DNA from: Aquila chrysaetos chrysaetos
Lineage: Eukaryota > Chordata > Aves > Accipitriformes > Accipitridae
Direction of reading: 5' to 3'
Length of the DNA: 64,000 bases
NCBI RefSeq assembly: GCF_900496995.4
Contig: NC_044024.1
Span: forward strand, 16,866,698-16,930,697
Shown: piece after piece, positions 9,201-20,339 of the stretch
Layout: each line of letters opens with the position of its first letter
Position numbering within the stretch: the stretch's first letter is position 1
Made by a program: the position numbers and the translations under genes
Notes under the pieces: model-generated
Seen by the model: only the letters and a program-made list of their open reading frames with translations
Database searches by the model: none
What the model was told of the DNA's origin: nothing

Positions 9201-12200
9201 CATCAGTGTTAAAACATCAGCTTACAAATATAACTGATCTAAGCATCCTTGTGATATTTTCTGATTATGATCCTGTATTCAGCTACAGCAGAAGCGTGAT
9301 AGTTAGTCACACCTATGTGTCTTTTTATCATTGTTAGCTATTACATCAATTAAATAGGATACATTTTTAAAAAAAATTACAGCAAGAAAGCCATCAAATC
9401 TTACATGCTCACCTTTTTTTAAAAGACCTAAATCTCATTTTGGCAGATACGCGTGGTGCTAGTAATTACAAAAAAACATCTGGGTAGTATTTAGCATACA
9501 ATTCAAACTTGATGGTTTAAAACTCATCATTGAGTATTAAGTAATGCATTTTTTCCAAAGTATTTTACCACCGATACAGTCATACCATAAAAATCTTAAG
9601 ACTGGTATAGCAGTTTCTGTTATGTTTGGTTTGGCACTTCAAATGTGTCTGAAAATAGAGTAAAGGCAAGTTAAGCCTTTTATTGGAAGCAAAGGAAAAC
9701 TGCTTAACAAAAGGTTCAAGATGACTAATCTGAATGTTAATGACTATAATGTGCGCACTAAATTTTGAAAGCTGTTTGTCATGTCAGTGTAAGGTATGAG
9801 GCATGCCTTTGCTCCTTTTATCACTTGCATTGATGAGTTTGTACCAGTAGGGAACTGAAAGCCAGCTTTTTTCTGAAGATAATTATTAGATATCTATGCT
9901 GGTATTTCCTTCCAGTTTGATAAATACAAAATCTGAGAGATGACTAAGTAAGTTTGGTTGTAAACCCAAAATCACCTGTAACAGTAAAAAAGTTATTTTG
10001 CAGTCAAAGCGCATGTCTGAGTGATCAAGTGGATTTGCTTTAGGACAGAGAAAGCAGAAAAGCAGACATCTCATTTTGCGTTAGGCTTCTTTATGAAGAA
10101 CAGATTGAATAACAATGCTAAGATTTAGTAGGGAAATTAATACCTTTGCAGCATTTGTTTTATCCTTTTTAGGAAAGGCTTTATCTGCATATCTGCAGTG
10201 TAAGACAGTTCACTGCCTTTTTAATCGGATTTTATTTTCATAGAAAACACTAACACCTTTGAGTTGGTGGTCTTCTCCTGTGAGATCTCAGCTAAGCTCC
10301 ACTTACAAATATTTGGGATTACTGGTTAACAGCAATTTAAAGTCATCTGATCCCATTAATTGAGTTCATTTTTCTTACCAGACCCCTGTCTTGGACTAAC
10401 ACAGACCAAGTGTCTACTCTTCACTGTTGTGCAGGCATAGCCATCTGGTGTTTCACTGGTTCAGATATTCCTTTGTAAGACATCTGATCATTTAAAGCCT
10501 GTGGTTGCTGGGGAAATGGCCAAAGAATGAGTCAGAGCACTCAAGAATTTGAAGTACCAACTTCAAAATTTTGATGTTCTGACTTCTTCTAAGGGCACCT
10601 CCCTCTGCTGACTGCCTGTACAGTGAGACAATTCTGTGTTACGTACGTAACCTGAGGAGTATGAATCCCTCCTCCAGGAGGACAGCAACTTCCCAGTGTA
10701 AAGATAATATATGCAATGAAAGGACTAGAGTAGTAATTCTTCAGCTGGCTCCCGAGAACCCCATAGCAAGTGCTTTGAAAGAGTAAATTGTTACTGACGT
10801 ATATAGGAACAACATCAAACTAAGGACAGCAAGGTTGTAGCACGCTACAGCCTTCTGGTTTGGGTATCAGCACCCTAGTGTGTGGAGGACTTTCCTTTCA
10901 AACACACTTAATATTACTTAAGTACCTGAAGGTAAGTCACATCCCTGGAAATGGTTATATGGCATGTCTGAGATTAAAGCAAGCAGTGAAGCTGGGAACC
11001 TGCAAAACCTGATTTTTAGATGTTACACAATAGAAATTTAAAACTCTCTGAAAACATTTTTTGACGGAAATATAATTGCAGATACAAAAAGCAACTATTA
11101 AAAAAACCATGCATCTTCTGCATCCAAAGATTTTGTCATAATACAGATTTCTATAGAATTTTACTATTTCAGAAATACTAATACCAAAAGAATAACTATT
11201 TTTAGCATCTGTTGTAGTTTTTTTGAGGCTTGAATTTTTGCAATTTAATTTTATTATTTTAGTTTGTTTTAGTGGCTTTGCTAGGTTCTTATTAGGAAGT
11301 TATCTACATTGTATGGTAAAAGAACTTCATATTTGAAGTTTACCTTTGTCCTAAATCAGAAGTAAATTTCAGGAAGTCGTAATTCTGTACAAGACAAAAG
11401 TTGGTCTTTCCAGCGACTTTTGTTCCTTGTGTTACCACTCTCTACTAAATTTTGAATCCTGATTAGTGCATTCAAGTATTGTACATAGAACTTGCAAGTT
11501 CTATACATAGTGCTTGCAAGCAGCTCACTGAATTTCAACAGCAGTTACATACAAGACTGCTGAATGAGATTATGGGCCACAGCTAATGCCTTTCTTCCAA
11601 ATCCAGATCCAGTTCAGAATCCACCTTCAATGGCCTCCACTGCAGAGGGGGCTAGAAGACCTGAGCAGCTGAGTACATTCGGATGTTAAGTGTTCAACCT
11701 CGGCAGCATCCATTTTTAAATATCCTTGGTTTAGGTCCTTTCTCCCTTGTTTTAGAGCTGATGCTTTTCACTCTACTACCATCCTGGGTCTGAAAGGTTC
11801 TGCTCAGTGAATGCCAAAGAGTAACAGTGTGAAGAGTCAGTTTTCTGATCTGTAGATTCAATTGACTAAAGTCTTTAAAATATGTTTAATGGGCTAAAAT
11901 AATGACTAGTCAGGCTTGAAGAGACAATATACTCAACAGCTTACTACACAAAACCAATACTAGCTAAAGCCCTTTTAGGAATAGCTTGATACCCTGTTCT
12001 AATACTGCTTACTAGATTTTTCTAGTTTAGTATTGGCTTTCACTGCAATTCAGTTAATCACTTTCATGTAACTATATGCTGTTTGCATTCATGGTAGATA
12101 ACAAAAGCTTCTCATTTTACTTTTGAATCCTCTGTATAACAATGTATGCTCCAGCTATCAAGATAAAAAGCACACACCATATATTTGGCCTAGTTACTCT

Positions 12201-14427
12201 TACAGTCATGATTAAGTTGCTTCTTGACATATCTGTACAGAAATAGCCACCTCTTGAATGGCTTTGTTGAAGTTTAATTTTCAATAAATAGCTTATGAAA
12301 GGAAGAACGATCACTTTTACTAACTGATCATGAGTTCTCAGGTGATAGGTTTATATATTACAGTGGCTTTAAAACATATGGGACTATTCAGTCAGAGCTA
12401 GAGAGTAGTCAAGTTTACAATATTTATAACTGATTTATTTCTTAATAAACTCACTAAGGCACTTATGAATGGGTTTTTAATATTAAAGAAGTGGGTTTTG
12501 GTTTAACAGTAAATATTTTGCCGCCTGTATCACTGCATGCAGTAGTAGCTGGTAAGACAAACTACAGAGTAAGTTCAGCTAATGCCTTTATAATTTCTTA
12601 TTGAAGGTCTGGTTCCAAAACAGAAGGGCAAAGTGGAGGAAACGTGAAAAAAATGAAATTCTGGGGACTGTTCCAGGAATCTCCTTAACGCACCCACTTG
12701 GTCTATTTTTGGATGTTCCACTGAGTCATTCTCCCCTCCTAGATCACACGTGGAGGTCAATGCCTCTTTCAACATTGGCTGTGCCATCCATGTCTCCAGC
12801 CTTTAGTCCTTCAACCTTAGGGCCATTTGGCCTCAGCAGCCTTACCTGGACTTCTCTCTTCAGAAACCCTATTTTAAATCCACATTTTGGAAGGTATAGA
12901 ATTAAATTTTTTTCTAAATCTCAAAACTGTTAAAAAATGCTGCATTTTTATTAGTTTGATACTCACATGTTCTCAACAAACGTGCTCCCATAGATAAACA
13001 AACTTACTAAAATGGGGTTAGTTCCTGTGTAGGATCACTTGATTAGGAATAGCAAGGTTTAGTTTTAAGTCATGCTAGTAAAAACTTAACATATAATTGC
13101 TCTTTGAAGAACAATTGTGCATACTTACTGAAATTTAGGTCTCATTGAACTTTAGTCTTCACATAGACTGCTGTAATCTAGGTGGCTCCAGCTCCATCCT
13201 TATCTCACAGACTGACATTATACACCATAAAGATGTGACTGCAGACAGACATGGGTTGTAGATGATTTGACAGAATAAAGGTATTAGACATTTCTTCTCA
13301 GGAGACCAGGAGCCTGGCTACATATGAAAGAGTGACACAGCTCTGGAGAGAGACAGATTGAGAGAGAGAGATCTTCCTGATTCTTACATGTCCTACTAAG
13401 AGCCAGTCCTTTTCCCTTGGCAGGTGATGTGCTCTCACCACATAGAACAAGCCCACAGCTAGCCTCCTTTTCTTTGTCTGTAGTCGGACACCTAGAACTC
13501 TGGCAATCCATTTCAGCTGAACCTGCTGTCTGGGCTTTCTTGCCTGGCAACGTGAAATTTATCAGCAGAATGCTGCTGCTGCTCTAGTGCAGCCCATAAG
13601 ATAGGAAAAAAGCATGTGCATAGTGTGCGTGTCTATACATATAATAGGTGTGTAGATATATATATATTTTAAAAAAGAAGGAAGGTAGTGCTCTCCTTCT
13701 GCTGAAATTAGAGCCTGTATCATAGTTCCACATTAACAGACAGACAAATGCTGCTTTTCATATGGAATAAACTTGTCTGAACAAATCGGCTGCATAAACA
13801 GTCATATAAATTGGTCTTTTTATGAGGTGGTTTATTGCTTTCACAGAACAGTCTGATCTACAGCATCCAAGGTTTGTTTAGAAAAGATTTAGCATTAGGA
13901 GTTAAGCAAATGGTTGCTGTTCTAGGCATCTGCATGCCATGTCTGATCATCTCACTTATTTTAGTTAAAAATGTTTGGATTTCTGTTCGGGGTGGAGTTT
14001 TTTGGGTTTTTTAAGGGCAAGACACTATACTGCAAAATAAAGCTAAAATACATTCTGGAAAACAATGTACCTTTGGAAGAAATTGGAAATTTTGGCACAT
14101 TTTTTTTCTAATATTTTGGGTGGGGGAAGCTGCAACTCAGTAAGTACTTGTTCTCCAAAACAATTCTTAATTTGGATAATATTGACTTCTTTCAAATACA
14201 GGTTTCTCAATGCTTTAAATCCTCTCATGACAACAGCTTCAGTACTAATGAAAGCTCCTGGACCCCCATCAGACCCTGCTCTTACTGCCTTCAGTGATCC
14301 AGCAGCAGTTGAAAGGAAAACTTCAAGCATTGCAGCACTAAGACTCAAAGCGAAAGAACATTCAGCACAAATCCCTCAATTAAACCTCATCTCCAGTCTT
14401 ACAAACACTAACAAAGAACTTTGTTAG
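6126..14427 (+). CDS. ESX1: ARX-like paired-class homeobox gene, likely ESX1 orthologue (5 exons)
   Basis: Join 6126-6225, 6304-6523, 6633-6678, 12607-12893, 14202-14427 (879 nt, 292 aa, stop TAG). All introns are GT-AG and the phases agree. The product is a predicted nuclear DNA-binding transcription factor. In order: octapeptide/EH1-like repressor motif [11 protein letters not shown] (residues 16-26), Ala/Pro/Arg-rich linker, homeodomain (77-136) with WFQNRRAKW in helix 3 and Gln at position 50, a Pro/Ser/Leu-rich region, and a C-terminal OAR motif ([17 protein letters not shown], 258-274) ending NKELC. Octapeptide, homeodomain, OAR and final residues all resemble ARX, but the long polyalanine and acidic regions of ARX (about 560 aa in human) are missing. 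Naming as ESX1 rests on position: in human Xq22, ESX1 neighbours FAM199X, which lies 29 kb downstream here. An ARX-type paralogue name is the alternative. The start ATG has a purine at -3 and directly precedes the repressor motif. Confidence 0.85.
6304..6523 (+). CDS. ESX1: ESX1-like exon 2 (linker and first half of homeodomain)
   Basis: 220 nt between CCCTCAG|GC and ACCAG|GTAGCG. It encodes a Pro/Arg-rich linker, then [11 protein letters not shown] and helices 1-2 of the homeodomain up to VFTR. The next intron is 109 bp. Confidence 0.9.
6633..6678 (+). CDS. ESX1: ESX1-like exon 3 (46-nt homeodomain exon)
   Basis: A 46-nt micro-exon between CCCGCAG and GTACAG|GTGAGT encodes [16 protein letters not shown] 46-nt exon that splits the homeodomain before VWFQNRR is the usual paired-class layout. 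A 5.9-kb intron follows. Confidence 0.92.
6679..12606 (+). other. Intron 3 of the ESX1-like gene
   Basis: 5.9 kb, AT-rich after about 6910, with no coding exon recognised on either strand. It holds a CTCF-like motif on the minus strand (10598-10611) and simple A/T runs only. Confidence 0.7.
10598..10611 (-). promoter_or_regulatory. Weak CTCF-like motif
   Basis: Minus-strand TCAGCAGAGGGAGG matches the CTCF core CCASYAGRKGGCRS at 12 of 14 positions by eye (mismatches at 1 and 12). It lies within the large intron of the homeobox gene. No binding data are available. Confidence 0.25.
12607..12893 (+). CDS. ESX1: ESX1-like exon 4 (recognition helix and Pro/Ser region)
   Basis: 287 nt, opening with [15 protein letters not shown] right after TTGAAG and closing GGAAG|GTATAG. 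Beyond the homeodomain it encodes a Pro/Ser/Leu-rich segment with HPLGLFLD and GPFGLSSL blocks like the ARX region between homeodomain and OAR. A 1.3-kb intron follows. Confidence 0.92.
14202..14427 (+). CDS. ESX1: ESX1-like exon 5 (OAR motif and stop)
   Basis: Terminal coding exon after AAATACAG. It encodes residues 219-292 (plus the end of codon 218) with the OAR motif at about 256-274 and ends at TAG 14425-14427. Intact OAR and C-terminal residues argue that the gene is under constraint. Confidence 0.9.
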
Positions 14428-15060
14428 GAGCTCTCCCACAGACTACAGCCATGGAGGGGAAAGTGAATGCCTTCTCCAGTAAGTAGCTCCTGTTAGAGAC
14501 ACACATTTAAAAAAAGAAAGAAGAAACACACACACACGCACACAGAGCTGTAGTTCCTCCATCTTCAGCAACGGACTGAAAGGAAATAACCCTGCTAAAA
14601 ATTTGTTTCCTTCGTTACAACATGAAATCAGGTAGTAAATTGGCTTGTATCATTTCTGACACGACAGAAATAGAAGCAGGAACTATCTCATCTTTGTAAT
14701 TCAGGCTGACATGAATCTGAAGCTTTGAAATCCTCAAACTCACCAGAAGCTAGTCCAAGGGTTCAAAATTCTTTGTAGGAATAACTTCAGTTTTCTAAGC
14801 AATTCTTAACTCGCTTCTCAGGAGGAACTCTTACATGCAGTACTTGAAACATAAGAATAAGTACATAGTTATTAACTTTGAGGCCATGCTTCATGTTGAA
14901 GTGCAAATGCCAGTGAAATCTCGCATTTTAGACGGACTTAGCAGGAACAAGATGGGGACTATTTTCAGTATAGGCTTTTGATTCAGAACTAGGTTTGTAT
15001 AAAGAGTACCTTGTTTCAAACTAAAAAAAAAATAAAAATGTTTGGTTTATGTTCAGGGTG
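14428..15060 (+). other. Probable 3' UTR of the ESX1-like gene with a poly(A) signal candidate
   Basis: Noncoding sequence after the stop codon includes a short CA repeat (about 14526-14542) and AATAAA at 15031-15036 in an A-rich setting. The real 3' end could lie elsewhere; this is the first canonical hexamer noticed downstream of the stop. Confidence 0.4.
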
Positions 15061-15439
15061 GCAATGTTTTAATAATTAAAAAAGTTTAACCTTTGTATAT
15101 GAAAACTGTATCCTGTGAAAGTAGGCTATCAATGTCCAGTAAATGGTGTGTAGTTCTCTATGTGTGTAGATACGTATCAATAAGTAGCTCATAGCTGTAA
15201 ATATGAGGTTGCTGAATACTTTTAGTATGATTACTGGCACATCTTACCAGACCAGTAAGTTAACAGATTACTTGTACATTTCCAGACATTTCATGCCTTG
15301 AGTAGATTCAGAATTTAAGTGAAAACTAAATGTGAAGTGTTAAATTCTTCCTTGGACTCATGTTGGAATGAGTGAAAACAGAGACCTTACTGAGCAGGAG
15401 TCTACAGTTCATCAAAATCCTGGACTCCCCTTCTGGCCT

Positions 15440-15660
15440 CAGGTCATTTTAAAAATTTTTGCTGAATTTCCCCATCCAGGAAATGGGACTGAGAACAAGT
15501 GTCTCATCTATTAGGTCTGATGCTTTAGTGTAAAGTGAGGGTAAGTAGTATCCTCCTCTTGCAGCTCACGTGCCTACCTCACAGGGCTGTTGTGAGGATT
15601 GATTAAACAAACATGACGCTGTGCAAATGGTAGAGTTATACAAGTGCTAATTGTTGCTTA
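15440..15660 (+). repeat. MIR-like ancient SINE fragment
   Basis: CCTACCTCACAGGGCTGTTGTGAGGATT and the following GTGCAAATGGTAGAG..ACAAGTGCTAATTG reproduce the order of the MIR core and 3' end (recognised from memory). The 5' part (about 15440-15550) is more diverged. Amniote MIR copies are old, so this is probably a fossil. Confidence 0.5.
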
Positions 15661-18600
15661 GCAATTACAAAAGAAAGGCCAACATCTGACTACACATGAA
15701 GGTTACCTTTCCCACATGTGTAGCGGTGGTCCAAGCAAGCTCTGTTTCTGTGGGTTCATGGGACAACATGGAGCTCTTCCACTGATGCTGCCTGGTTCCT
15801 CAAAACTATTCTCAAGCACTTACATTTACACTGAAAAGATTTTGTGTATTTTAGAACTTCTTTCTCAAGGCAGTTCTGGGACTACTCTTAGGACTACACA
15901 AATGTTTTTGAGGCTAGAGTTTTGAGTGCAGAGCTCCAGATACCTAACTGCTGCTTCTGTAGACTCCTCTGAGCTTGTACTTAGGTACATGACAGAGAAG
16001 ACACTTTGCTGGATCAGACAGATCAGTTTCCCATTTCCTCTGAAATACTAACAGCTTTGACTGCTCTTGAGTCATAACCTACCACAAGACTGGAAGTATT
16101 TCTGGGTTCATAGACCTCATTGTTAGCACAGCTAGGAGAAGGTGGTGGTATTTTACTGTTAGGAAAAGCAAGCTTTCTACCCAAGTTACACTAGGCCTGC
16201 ACTGTGGGTCAAGCAGCAGGAAACTTGGGAAGTGATGTAACCAGGACCTCTCACACAAAGTTTGAGTGTGTTTCTTCCACAACAGCTATTTGATTCCACC
16301 AGTCCACTCTCGTGGCCCAGGCTGCCAACTGGCAGCACAACACAGTATCCACTCAAGTGCTGAGTTTGTTCCAAATTAGCCTTTTAAGTAGGTTAATGGC
16401 TTGAAAACTATCATTACACAACTCATGTTCTATTCTGTACAAGCTTCTGTGGCATCTTTCCTTGCCATGAGTGTCTCTCTCTTGCAATGCAAGGAGGTTC
16501 TGCAGGAAAGGAGACTATATCACTGTTTCATTTAAAGTAGCAGAAACTGTCCTCCATTTGCCATGAGCCATTCAGAAAACAACTGCAATAAAAATAAAAC
16601 CTAGGTATTTTTGCCAAATTATATTCCTAGACAAATTCACCAGAAGCAGTATCTGCAAAACAACTGCCGTAATCACCAAAATCTTCATCATTGACCACAG
16701 GGCCACAGAGATCTCACTTCGGGGGGGGGGGGGGGGGGTGTGTGTGCTATGGGGCGGTGTCCACAACCTAAAATTCCCTTGATTTCAGCAGTTACATCAG
16801 AGATAACTTTCATCTATCAGCAAAGTTTTTCCAATAGCTATGGACAGAAATCATTTCAGGAACAGCAATTAACATCACTCATTTGCACTATAGCTCATGC
16901 CAGAGCTAGGAGCTGCTACCTCTACCCAGCACACACAGCCACTTCAACGCTACTCTGGGAACTGTAGGGTTGGACAGCAGGGTTGGCTCCTAAACCCTTG
17001 CCAGATTGATCTGGTGTTGCTCTTTCCTAATCCTCCTTACAAGAGGGCACCCTTCCTCCAAGACACCCTCCTCTCCTACTGAAACCACAGCCAAGCACCT
17101 GCTTGGTACCACTCCCCTGCCACCGCAAGCTGTGGCCTCCGCGTCTGCCGTCATGCTGAGGCAGGGACAGTCTCCACTTGGTGTATATTTATGCATGGCT
17201 CTGTGGCTTCAAGCTACTGTGTCCTATTTGATATATGACAGAATTGCAAAGTAAGTGCATTGCCTATTTTGTTACATTACTGATTAAATAGGAGCTGCCA
17301 TTCCTGTGCCATTTGGGTGGAAGATGGTGTCTGCAATCATTAGCATTTCCCAATGGGTACAGGTAGAGAATGCAGCTTACTGATGTTTCATCTGGTTTTA
17401 GTTTGAAATGCAGAGAGGTTTTCTTTAAGCTGATTTCATTTTTTCTGCTTTAATGAGTCCTTCCAAGAAATTTCCATTCTTTCATGTGAATTGAAAAGCC
17501 AGCTGTGAGAGCTAATGATATTATGAAAATAAATATGCAGGACAACACTTGAAATCAGCTTAGGAATCAGAGTGCGTCAGTAACCAAAACTCAACAAGCT
17601 TTTTATGTTAATTATTACTATCTTATAATGAAATATTACACCAAGGGAAGAAGGTTTACTTATTCAGTCTATTTTAAATTTAAATAAAGGGGCTTAATTA
17701 CAAGCTATTATGGAGATAGTATTAAAATTACATTTAAAAAATGTTGGGGAGCATTTAACCGAAAACCCTTCAGCCCAGTTTCATAGCTACACATGGGTCA
17801 ACACTCTCACCAGGAACCAAGCAGGGACATTTACTTTCCCAGCTTTTCTCAGGGGCAATGAGGAAAGCAGCATCCTACATTCTAAACAGGCCAGCCATTT
17901 TACAGAGTTTCTCACACCGAACGTTGCAATTATTTCCTGACACCTTATCTTGCCTTATGCACTAAATTCTTTAGTCCTAATTTAGGCAAAACGTGCACTG
18001 ATCTGGATTAAGACTGCAGGATTTGACCCTATGCCTCTCTTCTGAATAAAGAACGGTTGCAGCCTAATTCTTCTCTGGGTGACATCAAGATGGTTTCCTG
18101 GCATAAGTTTCAACTGAAGCAGGTCTGGAGCCCTGTTTGGTTTTTTGGGTTTGTATGGTTTTCTTGAAAGCAAAAATGTAGGGGAGGATTTTCAAAGCAG
18201 CACAAAAGATCTGAATACACCATCCCCATTCACTTTTTACAGCCCACTGTGAAAAAAACCTCAATCTCCAAATTAAACCTCTTGACATTACGCTACATGT
18301 CACAATTTTTTTGAGGTGTTTTGTTGGAAGATTCTGCAGCATATTGGTATCTCTTCAAGAAATGTTCACAAATATTTCTACTGGACTGCTCACATTTGGC
18401 TAAATCGTCAGGTTTGTTCAGTTTGTTCTCTGCCCCAAGTTCAGTTCTGATAACATAGGACGTTGGGTAAATTTCCGTATTTCCAGTGACATAATATCAT
18501 CAGAATCTTGCCTACAAAGAAAGAGCGATTTTGTTGGGGGGGGAAAAAGGAGAATAATAGGCCAGGTGTTTGAAGAAAAGACAAAGAAACAAGCACAGTA

Positions 18601-19559
18601 GGGTGTTCTGACTCACAAATCTGTATTGAGAAAGAAGTATTCATGAAGAAAATTAATTTAAGAAGTATGTAGTTCAGGTTTTGAGCCCATAAGTTCCTTT
18701 CAAAAACAGATTAGTGATTAAAAACTTTTTTAGTCTAGCAATCTCTTAAACAATTAGCACAGTAATTGGAAAGGGACTACAAATTCAAATCTAGATGGAC
18801 ATAAAAGAGTTTCCCCATAGAGCTTTGCCTTGGTTTTGTGGGTAACTGGCATGCACCTGCCTTTACCATCAGTGGGGTTGAAATACTGAAGAAGTGCTCT
18901 GAATAGGGATACAAATGCCCCAAACAGTAATGCCATACAAATTACTTAATTCATGTAAAGTAGAAGTAATTGTATTGATTATGAATGTGTGAGTGACTCC
19001 TTTATTTCAAGTTATATGAGATGTAAACCACCAGCTTGCAATGGGGTCCTCACTGCAAATTTGCCAACTATAGGGTGGGATGTTACTTTTTTCCTTATTC
19101 TGAACAATAAATCTGAATGCACTGCCACATGGAAATAGAGACTTTAATCTAAACCAGGTAAATAAGAATTTCTCTCTAAAAATTCTTTTCTCCTCCAGCC
19201 AGGTAGTAATTTTGCTCCACTTGTTCATCCTGCAAAAGATGCCTGAAATCAAAGGAAAAAGCAGATACAGGAGAAACATCCTCAAACTTCAGATGTTTTT
19301 CCCCAAGGCAGAACTTTTTCTTTTTGCTATTACTGAGATTTTGAACAACTTGTTCATTTGCATCCCTGTCATTAAATGCCACGGATGACAACTAGATAAA
19401 GCCTAGACTGCCAAAAGAAAAGAGAAATAAAAAAAGGAAGAGAGAGATTGTGCATAGTGTATCCCTGGCAATGTGATTATACTTACCAGCAAATGTCCTG
19501 AGTTGTGGGTTCCCAGGAAGCTGTATGAACAAAATACACATAGGAAGAAGCATGTGACG
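15661..19559. other. Intergenic stretch, no gene seen
   Basis: No conserved exon recognised. It contains a G18 run followed by TG repeats (16721-16746). Open frames are short and of random composition. Confidence 0.5.
16721..16746 (+). repeat. G18 homopolymer followed by (TG)n
   Basis: Eighteen consecutive G residues (16721-16738) run directly into TG repeats. It is a potential G-quadruplex and a likely sequencing or assembly weak point. Confidence 0.9.
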
Positions 19560-19575
19560 ATATGCGCGCCACCTG

Positions 19576-19620
19576 TACGTCACTTACTTGAGCTATACAA
19601 CCACCCAAATTGCATAAAAG
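19576..19620 (+). promoter_or_regulatory. CRE-like half-site and TATA-like box upstream of the orphan CpG island
   Basis: TACGTCA (19576-19582) preceded by an E-box CACCTG, then CATAAAAG (19613-19620) about 30 bp later. The spacing would suit a TATA promoter starting near 19645 on the plus strand. It is low-information evidence and could be chance. Confidence 0.2.
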
Positions 19621-19729
19621 GCAGTTAGGAACAGGGCATTTCTATAGACCTTATATTCAAGCAGCTCTACATATGGATTACAAAGGAATCAAGCTCATGG
19701 TTGTATTACGGTCCGCATTGATCTACACA

Positions 19730-20330
19730 AAACCATCCCCTGCCCCGGCCGTGGGCCCTCCGTGGCTGCCGTTCCCGTCGGGAAAACCAGCCCCGGCCCC
19801 GGGGTCGCCCCAGGGCCGCAGGGCCGTCCCCGCCGGGGGCCTGGCGCGCCTCCCCCCTCCTCCCGCCCGGCCCTCGGCGCGGCAGGGCTGCTCCTCACGC
19901 TTCGCCCCTCGCCGCCCGTCTCGCCCTTTCCTCAACACGCCTTCCCCTCGCCGAGGGGCTCAGCTGTGCCCTGCGCCGGAACCCGCCGGAACCGGCCGGA
20001 ACCGACTGGAACCGGCCATCTCCGGCCCGGGGCAGCCCCTCGGCTCTCCTCAGAGGGGAGCCTGCCGCCCCGCGGCCAGCGCCTGCGGCGCAGTGATGAG
20101 TACTTACAAGAAGGTATGTTTCACAAGCTCGTCCTTGCACCTAGAACTGCCCCATGGCTTCAGAAATACCTGACTGGAACTGAGGCTGTTCCTTCTGCCC
20201 ACAGAGAACCTGTCCGCCCGCCGCCTGTGCGCGGCTTCCAGGTTTGGACGCCATCCCGGACACCCCTCCCGCCCCGTCCAGCCCTGAGGATCGGGCCGTC
20301 CCCGCTGCAGATGAAGGAGGCACAGCACAA
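19730..20330. promoter_or_regulatory. Orphan CpG island, promoter-like, with no known gene attached
   Basis: About 600 bp of CG-dense DNA sits in an AT-rich intergenic tract between the ESX1-like gene and FAM199X. It contains a 10-bp-spaced ETS motif array (19976-20011), an ATG followed within six codons by a strong splice donor (AAG|GTATGT at 20114), and a polypyrimidine tract with CAG at 20204. No ESX1 or FAM199X exon falls here, and I recall no human gene at this point of Xq22. It is probably the promoter and first exon of an unannotated transcript, coding or lncRNA. Transcription to either side is possible. Confidence 0.6.
19976..20011 (+). promoter_or_regulatory. Tandem ETS-type motifs at 10-bp period
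   Basis: CCGGAA occurs at 19976-19981, 19986-19991 and 19996-20001, then CTGGAA at 20006-20011, each exactly 10 bp after the last. CCGGAA is the core bound by ETS factors such as GABPA and ELK, common in CpG-island promoters. The spacing puts the sites on one face of the helix. Confidence 0.7.
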
Positions 20331-20339
20331 AGCAGCTAA
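20096..20339 (+). other. Candidate short spliced ORF (unrecognised)
   Basis: ATG at 20096 opens MSTYKK and reaches AAG|GTATGT at 20113/20114. A 91-bp candidate intron ends in TTCCTTCTGCCCACAG at 20204, and the reading frame continues in phase to TAA at 20337-20339. The result would be a 50-residue Pro/Ala-rich peptide. An alternative acceptor at 20310 (CCGCTGCAG before ATGAAG) would instead give a longer, Leu/Gln-rich tail ending at 20466. Neither product resembles a family I know. The frame is also open upstream of the ATG because the island is CG-rich, so coding status is unproven; a lncRNA first exon is at least as likely. Confidence 0.2.
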
